Shown here: piece after piece, positions 59,171-64,000 of the stretch
Layout of the letters: the number at the start of each line of letters is the position of its first letter
Position numbering within the stretch: position 1 is the first letter of the stretch
Program-made: the position numbers and the translations under genes
The notes under the pieces: generated by a model
The model's input: only the letters and a program-made list of their open reading frames with translations
Databases searched by the model: none
Told to the model about the DNA's origin: nothing
Source of the DNA: Planococcus sp. PAMC 21323
Lineage (GTDB): Bacteria; Bacillota; Bacilli; Bacillales_A; Planococcaceae
Reading direction: 5' to 3'
Assembly: GCF_000785555.1 (NCBI RefSeq)
Contig: NZ_CP009129.1
Span: 1,612,001 to 1,676,000, forward strand
Length of the DNA stretch: 64,000 nt

Positions 59171-60181
59171 GTGAAAAAGATTTTAATGGCTCTATTTTCA
59201 ATAGTACTTTTAGCCGGTTGCACTAATTCAGCTGCTGATCCAGACAAAGCGACGGCACCTTTCGAAGAAATCGCCACAGGACTAGAGACGCCCTGGGCAA
59301 TCAATAAAATAGGTGATGAATTTTATATTTCAGAACGAACTGGTAACATTGCTTATATTGATAAAGATGGCAAGATGACCCGCCAAGAAGTCAATTTTTC
59401 AGATAAACTTTCTAGTGCTTCAGAAGCTGGGTTTTTAGGATTCGTGTTAAAACAAGATTTTGAGAACAGCCAAGAAGCTTATGGCTATTACGTTTACGAA
59501 CGTAACGGAAAAGATTTCAATAAAATTATTACACTTGTATTAGAAAATGGAAAATGGCAAGAAATTCAAGTTTTACTCGAAGGAATTCCAACTGGCAATG
59601 TTCATCACGGAGGACGTTTAGTGATAGATGAAAACGGTACCCTTTTTGCGGCGATTGGTGATGCTTCTACTCTAGAACTTGCACAAGATTTAGGTTCAGT
59701 AAACGGTAAAATCTTAAAGCTCAATTCTTTTAATGAATTTGAAATATATTCATCAGGACACCGAAATCCGCAAGGTATTACTTGGGACGAAGACATCATG
59801 TACGCATCTGAACACGGTCAATCGGCAAATGACGAAATCAACATTATTGAAGAGGGCAATAATTACGGATGGCCAACCATCGAAGGCGAGACCACAAAAG
59901 GTGGATTAGAAGCTCCATTTTTCACCACCGGTTCTGACGATACTTGGGCACCAAGTGGCATTGCGATGCATCAAGGTCTCCTGTACGTTGCGGCACTTCG
60001 TGGGACTGCCATAAAAGTAGTCGACCCAGAAAATGCAAAAGTTATAAACTCGATCGAAGGCTTCGGTCGTGTCCGAGACGTTTTATCAGACGGAAAAGCT
60101 CTTTATTTTATCACCAATAATACTGATGGACGCGGTACGCCAGCAGATGACGATGATAAACTTTATAAATTGAATGAATAA
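59171..60181 (+). CDS. PQQ-dependent sugar dehydrogenase-like lipoprotein, 336 aa
   Basis: Lipoprotein signal with lipobox LLAGC (Cys17). A six-bladed beta-propeller of the glucose/sorbosone dehydrogenase family follows: TGLETPWAINKIGDEFYISE (~residue 37), GNVHHGGRLVIDENGTL (~residue 143), YSSGHRNPQGITWD (~residue 197) and SEHGQSANDEINII. The His/Arg residues of the sGDH active site are recognisable. It oxidises sugars outside the membrane if PQQ is available; PQQ synthesis is not seen here. GTG start after AAAGGAGG. Confidence 0.87.
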   Translation: MKKILMALFSIVLLAGCTNSAADPDKATAPFEEIATGLETPWAINKIGDEFYISERTGNIAYIDKDGKMTRQEVNFSDKLSSASEAGFLGFVLKQDFENSQEAYGYYVYERNGKDFNKIITLVLENGKWQEIQVLLEGIPTGNVHHGGRLVIDENGTLFAAIGDASTLELAQDLGSVNGKILKLNSFNEFEIYSSGHRNPQGITWDEDIMYASEHGQSANDEINIIEEGNNYGWPTIEGETTKGGLEAPFFTTGSDDTWAPSGIAMHQGLLYVAALRGTAIKVVDPENAKVINSIEGFGRVRDVLSDGKALYFITNNTDGRGTPADDDDKLYKLNE

Positions 60182-60183
60182 GC

Positions 60184-60219
60184 AAAGGTGTATTGGATTT
60201 TTCCAATACACCTTTTTTA
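60184..60219. terminator. Bidirectional terminator
   Basis: AAGGTGTATTGGA / TCCAATACACCTT with TTTT loop and T-run, between the convergent dehydrogenase and GNAT genes. Confidence 0.87.
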
Positions 60220-60223
60220 TTTG

Positions 60224-60721
60224 CTATAAGAATTTCACCATCAGGTGTTCATCGATGTATTTTTCTGGCGTTTTCATCGCTTTTGAATCTGTTCCATACT
60301 TTTTAAAACCAAGCTGTTCATATAATGCGATAGCAGCCGTGTTTTCACATGCTACTGCTAAATCTAAACGTTCTAGCCCTTGCAAGGTTTTAGCAAATTC
60401 CAGAAGTTGTTGCATCAAGCGTCTAGACAACCCTTTACCTCTTTCACTAGGTGTTACATATACCGCATAGACTGATCCTCGGTGGTGTAACTTTGGTGCG
60501 AAATTGCGAACTAACGTTACATTTCCAATTAATTTATCTTCTGAAAAAGCACCAAACGTGAAGGCATTTTTCATTGCCAGGTTTTGGGCAGTTTTTTCAA
60601 TTGGGTTTTTAAGCGCATCTTCTAGTATTGTCGCAAATGCATCCGGATTGTTTTCTAATGCCTCAATGCGCAAAGTGTAATACATTTGCGCATCCTCTAC
60701 CGACAACTGGCGAAATTTCAT
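60224..60721 (-). CDS. GNAT family N-acetyltransferase, 165 aa
   Basis: Single GNAT domain: MKFRQLSVEDAQMYYTLRIE at the start, GSVYAVYVTPSERGKGLSRR with the acetyl-CoA loop R-G-K-G-L (~residue 95), and NTAAIALYEQLGFKKYG. Substrate unknown. ATG 60721 chosen (AAAAAAGG upstream). It lies downstream of the S66 peptidase in the same direction, 15 nt away. Confidence 0.88.
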   Translation of the reverse strand: MKFRQLSVEDAQMYYTLRIEALENNPDAFATILEDALKNPIEKTAQNLAMKNAFTFGAFSEDKLIGNVTLVRNFAPKLHHRGSVYAVYVTPSERGKGLSRRLMQQLLEFAKTLQGLERLDLAVACENTAAIALYEQLGFKKYGTDSKAMKTPEKYIDEHLMVKFL

Positions 60722-60736
60722 AAGCAACATCCTTTT

Positions 60737-61747
60737 TTATATAAATTGCTGGGTGACTGTCCCTTTTCCATTTGCTATTCGAACTTCTGCATAAGCTCCG
60801 TTAACAAACGTAATTTGTGGCGGTACATGTCCCAAGTCAATATCGTAAGCAATCGGCAAATCGAGCTCTTCTGCTAAATCCTCGTACATTTTTTCTACTG
60901 TGTAGTCTTGAACTGGTTCGTTTGCAGGACTTCGCCCAAAAATTATACCGTTACAATGATCGAACCAACCCGCATATTTCATTTGCGTTAGCGATCGTTT
61001 TAAATCCGCAACAGGCAACTCACAATTCTCTAAAAACCAAACAACCGGTTCACCAGTAATGTATTCCTTTCTAAAATTTTGAACATCACCGTAAGGAGTT
61101 CCGATTAAATGGCGAATGACATCTATACAACCGCCTAATAAGCGGCCAGAAAAATTCTCTTCAGCTTTTGAAACAGTTTTCCAGATTGTCGGTTCATTCA
61201 AATGAAAGACTACTGGAGAAGGAACCGAATGATTCCATTCTCTTTGATACAACGCAGATGAACTTTGTACAACAGTACCTTCTGCTCCGGTTTTCAAAAT
61301 AGATAGCCACCGACCTGTAGTGTCATCACATTTTTCACCGCGTAAGTCGATCAAGTTGGTACCGTGTGCTGTCGCAATCCCCGTTTTTAACGTAAACGCT
61401 AGCAACAAGACACTAAGATCTGAATAGCCTAGAATCCATTTTGGCTGCATCTTTGAGAAATCTAGATACTCCAGTATTTCAATTAGCAACTCCCCACCCC
61501 ACGGCGGAAGGATCATGTCGATAGCAGAATCCGTCATCATATCCATCAATTCATCCGCACGCTTTTTAGCAGGCGCAGATTTTGCCATACTTTGAGTCCA
61601 AGCAGTATCACCTGTTACAAACGTGAATCCATTTTGCTCTTGCCTTCTAATCGCCTGTTTTAATAGCTCATGTTGTTCCTTACCAACTCCTGATGACGGA
61701 GCGGTTACGCCAATGGTCTTTATTATGGTTTCAGGATATCGAATCAT
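60737..61747 (-). CDS. S66 family LD-carboxypeptidase / MccF-like peptidase, 336 aa
   Basis: S66 serine peptidase: N-terminal GVTAPSSGV, nucleophile Ser in GYSDLSVLLLA (~residue 107), catalytic Glu in VWFLENCELP (~residue 235) and catalytic His in DIDLGHVPPQITFV (~residue 305). Family members trim murein tetrapeptides (LdcA) or give microcin C-type immunity (MccF). The 336-aa size and IKTIGVTAPSSGV start fit the MccF-like branch. Confidence 0.9.
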   Translation of the reverse strand: MIRYPETIIKTIGVTAPSSGVGKEQHELLKQAIRRQEQNGFTFVTGDTAWTQSMAKSAPAKKRADELMDMMTDSAIDMILPPWGGELLIEILEYLDFSKMQPKWILGYSDLSVLLLAFTLKTGIATAHGTNLIDLRGEKCDDTTGRWLSILKTGAEGTVVQSSSALYQREWNHSVPSPVVFHLNEPTIWKTVSKAEENFSGRLLGGCIDVIRHLIGTPYGDVQNFRKEYITGEPVVWFLENCELPVADLKRSLTQMKYAGWFDHCNGIIFGRSPANEPVQDYTVEKMYEDLAEELDLPIAYDIDLGHVPPQITFVNGAYAEVRIANGKGTVTQQFI

Positions 61748-61767
61748 TCAATAGTCCCCCTTTTGTT

Positions 61768-61974
61768 TTAAACAAAATAAAATAACGAAAAAATCATCGC
61801 TAGCAAAATACCTGCACCTGCACAGAACCATAATACATGTTTCACCATTTCGAAAAACTGACTTGGTTCTTTATCAAGTCTTTCTCCTTTAAACTGCGAA
61901 AAATCTGGTGGCGTCTCTCTTCTGTGCTTTGTTTTTTTCATGTACGTAGTTTTTGTTTCAGACATCGGGTTCAT
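61768..61974 (-). CDS. Small membrane protein, 68 aa
   Basis: Soluble basic N-terminal half with KKTKHRRETPPDFSQFKGER and one C-terminal membrane helix (LWFCAGAGILLAMIFSLFYF). Strong SD AAGGAGG 7 nt before ATG 61974. Function unknown. 20 nt upstream of the S66 peptidase, probably one transcript. Confidence 0.68.
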   Translation of the reverse strand: MNPMSETKTTYMKKTKHRRETPPDFSQFKGERLDKEPSQFFEMVKHVLWFCAGAGILLAMIFSLFYFV

Positions 61975-62165
61975 TGTCTTCCTCCTTGAATCATTAGCAA
62001 TAGAATTTTTAATATATTTACCATTATACTAAAGTTAACTTGAGAATATAGTCCCCTTTTAGACTAATTGTAATTTTTCAATACTAACATTCAATCGACC
62101 TACTTGAAATAGTCTTTAGAGCGTATATGATAGAGATGAAACGATAAAAAAAGGGGGATTTGTGG

Positions 62166-62810
62166 ATGAAAGTTTTAGTAGTTGGGGCTAATGGACAAAT
62201 CGGTAGACATTTTGTAAAAATGCTAGCGCATAGTGATAAACACACACCAAAAGCGATGATCCGCAAAGAAGAACAAGTTAGTTTTTTTAATAGTTTGGGT
62301 GTAGAAACAGTATTAACTAGCCTCGAAGGCAGTGTCGAGGAAATTACAGAAGCGATGGAAGGTTGCGATGCGGTCGTTTTCGCAGCGGGCAGTGGTGGCA
62401 AAACTGGTGCAGACAAAACTTTGCTTATTGATTTAGATGGAGCGGCAAAAACTATAGAAGCTGCTGAGCGTACAGGAACTGAACGCTTTCTCATGATCAG
62501 TGCCATTAATGCAGACAAACGAGAAATGTGGAAAGAAGATATGGCTCATTACTATGTTGCTAAGCATCATGCTGATAATATTTTACGTGCGAGTGGATTG
62601 GTGTATACCATTATCCGGCCAGGTATCCTAACGAACGATTCTGGTACTGGTAAAATTTTGGCAGTAGAAGATTTAGATTCTGGTGAGATTTCACGTGAAG
62701 ATGTAGCTCGCGTCTTATTAAACTCACTTGAGAACGAACATGTTTTCAATAAAACTTTTGCAGTTGTTGCTGGTGATAAAGAAATTGCAACAGCACTCGA
62801 CCAATTATAA
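62166..62810 (+). CDS. NAD(P)-binding SDR-like protein (YhfK/YwnB type), 214 aa
   Basis: Atypical short-chain dehydrogenase: Rossmann motif VVGANGQIGRHFVKML (residues ~5-20), VVFAAGSGGKTGADKT with the lysine typical of the group (~residue 75), RFLMISAINADKRE and the YxxxK-like AHYYVAKHHADNIL. Possibly an NAD(P)-dependent reductase or sensor of unknown substrate. ATG 62166 after AAGGGGGAT. Confidence 0.86.
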   Translation: MKVLVVGANGQIGRHFVKMLAHSDKHTPKAMIRKEEQVSFFNSLGVETVLTSLEGSVEEITEAMEGCDAVVFAAGSGGKTGADKTLLIDLDGAAKTIEAAERTGTERFLMISAINADKREMWKEDMAHYYVAKHHADNILRASGLVYTIIRPGILTNDSGTGKILAVEDLDSGEISREDVARVLLNSLENEHVFNKTFAVVAGDKEIATALDQL

Positions 62811-62822
62811 TTTTAGTCATAC

Positions 62823-62857
62823 AAAAAGGCTTCTGATTTGAGATCAGAAGCCTTTTA
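62823..62857. terminator. Bidirectional terminator
   Basis: AAAAGGCTTCTGAT / ATCAGAAGCCTTTT with short loop, between convergent genes. Confidence 0.87.
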
Positions 62858-62861
62858 ATAA

Positions 62862-63110
62862 TTATTCTGCAATCGTTTTTAAATTTCTGAATCCCATAAT
62901 CAGTTGAAATATAAATGCAATCGAACAAATAATGATTGCTGCATAGCCAAGCATACCGATTGGCGTCATCATAAATGTTTGAATAACGAGTAACGCCATC
63001 ATTACTGCAATGGCAAAATTCACAATATATGGTCTATTGTAAAACTTTTTAGAAGCAATACCTACGAAAATTGCTACAGCAATGATTAATATCAATAAAA
63101 TACTTCCCAT
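62862..63110 (-). CDS. Small membrane protein, 82 aa
   Basis: Three hydrophobic helices fill the protein (starts MGSILLILIIAVAIFVGIAS), with a short KKFYNRPYIV loop and a polar C-terminus. SD GTGAGGGAG-like site upstream. No family recognised. Confidence 0.66.
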   Translation of the reverse strand: MGSILLILIIAVAIFVGIASKKFYNRPYIVNFAIAVMMALLVIQTFMMTPIGMLGYAAIIICSIAFIFQLIMGFRNLKTIAE

Positions 63111-63159
63111 TTTTCTCCCTCACCCTTTTGCTTTGTCTCTTGTAAGTTTAGCATTTATC

Positions 63160-63675
63160 TTATTTGTCCGATAGAGTACCCGGGATTTTTTTGTAAGCCA
63201 TTTTTTTTATAATTTTCTCGTGTTCCGGGAACCGTTCCAATAAATCAGACTGCACCAACAATTCAAAGTCAGCAAAATCAAAGCCTGGTGAAACCATACA
63301 ACCCATTAATGAGAATGCATTTTTTACTTCTACTGTCGATCCAAATATGCTGCCTTTTTCTACTAGAACTTGCGGACGTTCACCAGAAGCGATGTCCAAG
63401 CCTAGCTTTTCCGCACGGTAATTGCCGTTTGCATCGAGGATATGCACAGTAACAGCTTCCCCGGCATGAAAATACCAGAGTTCATCTGATTTTAACCGAT
63501 GAAAATGTGAAATGTCATGGGACTGCAATAGGAAATAAATGCTGGTGTATAAATTCCGTTCTTCGGGATGGTCTGATGTGGTAATTTTTTCAGGTGATGC
63601 AAAGGATTGCTTGTAGTAGCCTCCTTCGGGATGCGCAGTCATATCTAAACGTGTAATCCACTCTTCTGCATTCAT
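63160..63675 (-). CDS. Cupin (DUF985) family protein, 171 aa
   Basis: Cupin of the DUF985/YML079 type: LDMTAHPEGGYYKQSFASPE at the N-terminus, HFHRLKSDELWYFHAGEAV with metal-type histidines (~residue 57), and SLMGCMVSPGFDFADFEL near the end. These are sugar-epimerase-like beta barrels of unknown function. SD AGGAGCTGG. Confidence 0.88.
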   Translation of the reverse strand: MNAEEWITRLDMTAHPEGGYYKQSFASPEKITTSDHPEERNLYTSIYFLLQSHDISHFHRLKSDELWYFHAGEAVTVHILDANGNYRAEKLGLDIASGERPQVLVEKGSIFGSTVEVKNAFSLMGCMVSPGFDFADFELLVQSDLLERFPEHEKIIKKMAYKKIPGTLSDK

Positions 63676-63791
63676 CGATGCCAGCTCCTATTCTCTATTT
63701 GTTTTCATTCAAAAAATTATGAAACTTTCCATCAATCTAGACGTATTCATTATATAACATAATTCTATTCTAAAAAAAAGGAGGAGTAAAA

Positions 63792-64000
63792 ATGAATAAC
63801 CATGAAATAGACTACAAATTGCACGGTGACGATATGCAGTTTGTCGAAGTAGAACTAGATCCTTCGGAAACGGTCATTGCAGAAGCTGGCGCATTGATGA
63901 TGATGGAAGATGGCATCGACATGGAAACGATTTTTGGTGACGGCTCTCAAAGTTCTGGTGGTAGTGGATTGATGGGTAAATTAATGGGTGCGGGCAAGCG
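63792..64000 (+). CDS. AIM24/TIGR00266 family protein, N-terminal part (cut by window edge)
   Basis: ATG 63792 after AAAAGGAGGAG; 69 residues are visible. [40 protein letters not shown] and the Gly-rich [19 protein letters not shown] match the TIGR00266 branch of AIM24 proteins. It is a distant paralogue of the gene at 2570-3259. Function unknown. Confidence 0.85.
   Translation, partial: MNNHEIDYKLHGDDMQFVEVELDPSETVIAEAGALMMMEDGIDMETIFGDGSQSSGGSGLMGKLMGAGK

Noticed and set aside
1-64000. tRNA, rRNA, T-box leader, insertion sequence or prophage
   Set aside because: No tRNA- or rRNA-like stretches, no T-box GGTGGNACCGCG-type signature, and no transposase, integrase or phage structural genes were seen in either strand.

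Overview
The window is AT-rich chromosomal DNA of a low-G+C Gram-positive bacterium of the Bacillales. The gene blocks ykoFEDC, xpaC-yaaN, yojN-yojO/odhAB, thyA-dfrA, ypmR-ypmS-msrA-msrB-yozE, yphP-ypiP, ypgR/ypgQ and ypdP-ypdQ are all familiar from Bacillus subtilis. The protein style and a reduced Spo0M-like protein suggest Planococcaceae (Planococcus or a relative); that family-level assignment is an inference. I see no rRNA, tRNA, CRISPR array, prophage or insertion sequence.

Layout. 1-7.2 kb is an accessory stretch of small unknown proteins: a DUF1835 fragment, a WGR-domain protein, an AIM24 protein, a vWA protein next to a macrodomain/HTH-like protein, a voltage-sensor-type K+ channel and a solitary HNH protein. 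7.3-12.6 kb is riboswitch-controlled. An adenine-type purine riboswitch precedes the purine efflux pump pbuE, and a TPP riboswitch precedes ykoFEDC (HMP/thiamine precursor uptake). 12.8-23.7 kb holds a Spo0M-like protein, an AI-2E transporter, an LCP enzyme, msrA, a CynX-type permease, the ABC-F protein ykpA, two cold-shock-fold proteins and xpaC-telA. A 5-unit direct repeat follows at 23.69 kb. 23.8-31.7 kb carries yojO-yojN and odhAB. 32-38.4 kb has a murG-dapF-diguanylate cyclase cluster, a MATE pump and a CobW GTPase. 38.5-47.6 kb is a long leftward block running from ypjP and thyA-dfrA through plsC, degV, ypmRS, msrAB, yozE and deoD to ctp. 47.7-57 kb contains a rhodanese/glutaredoxin operon under a CsoR/CstR-like operator, a bacilliredoxin, ypgR, the ABC-F protein yfmR, ypgQ and a third cold-shock protein. 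57-64 kb starts with a preQ1-I riboswitch ahead of a queuosine-precursor transporter and an RNase H-like protein, and ends with assorted metabolic and membrane genes and a second, cut-off AIM24-family gene.

How it works together. Redox and sulfur repair is a recurring theme: two MsrA, one MsrB, a bacilliredoxin, a glutaredoxin and two rhodaneses. RNA-level control is another: three riboswitch classes, and a cold-shock leader containing both a terminator-like hairpin and a long closing helix. The most noteworthy signals not explained by ordinary genes are the cold-shock leader (21.12-21.24 kb), the 21-nt-period GGACAGTATT array (23.69-23.78 kb), the CstR-like operator at 49.22 kb, the GC-rich structured block at 8.77-8.90 kb, and the macrodomain/vWA/WGR neighbourhood.
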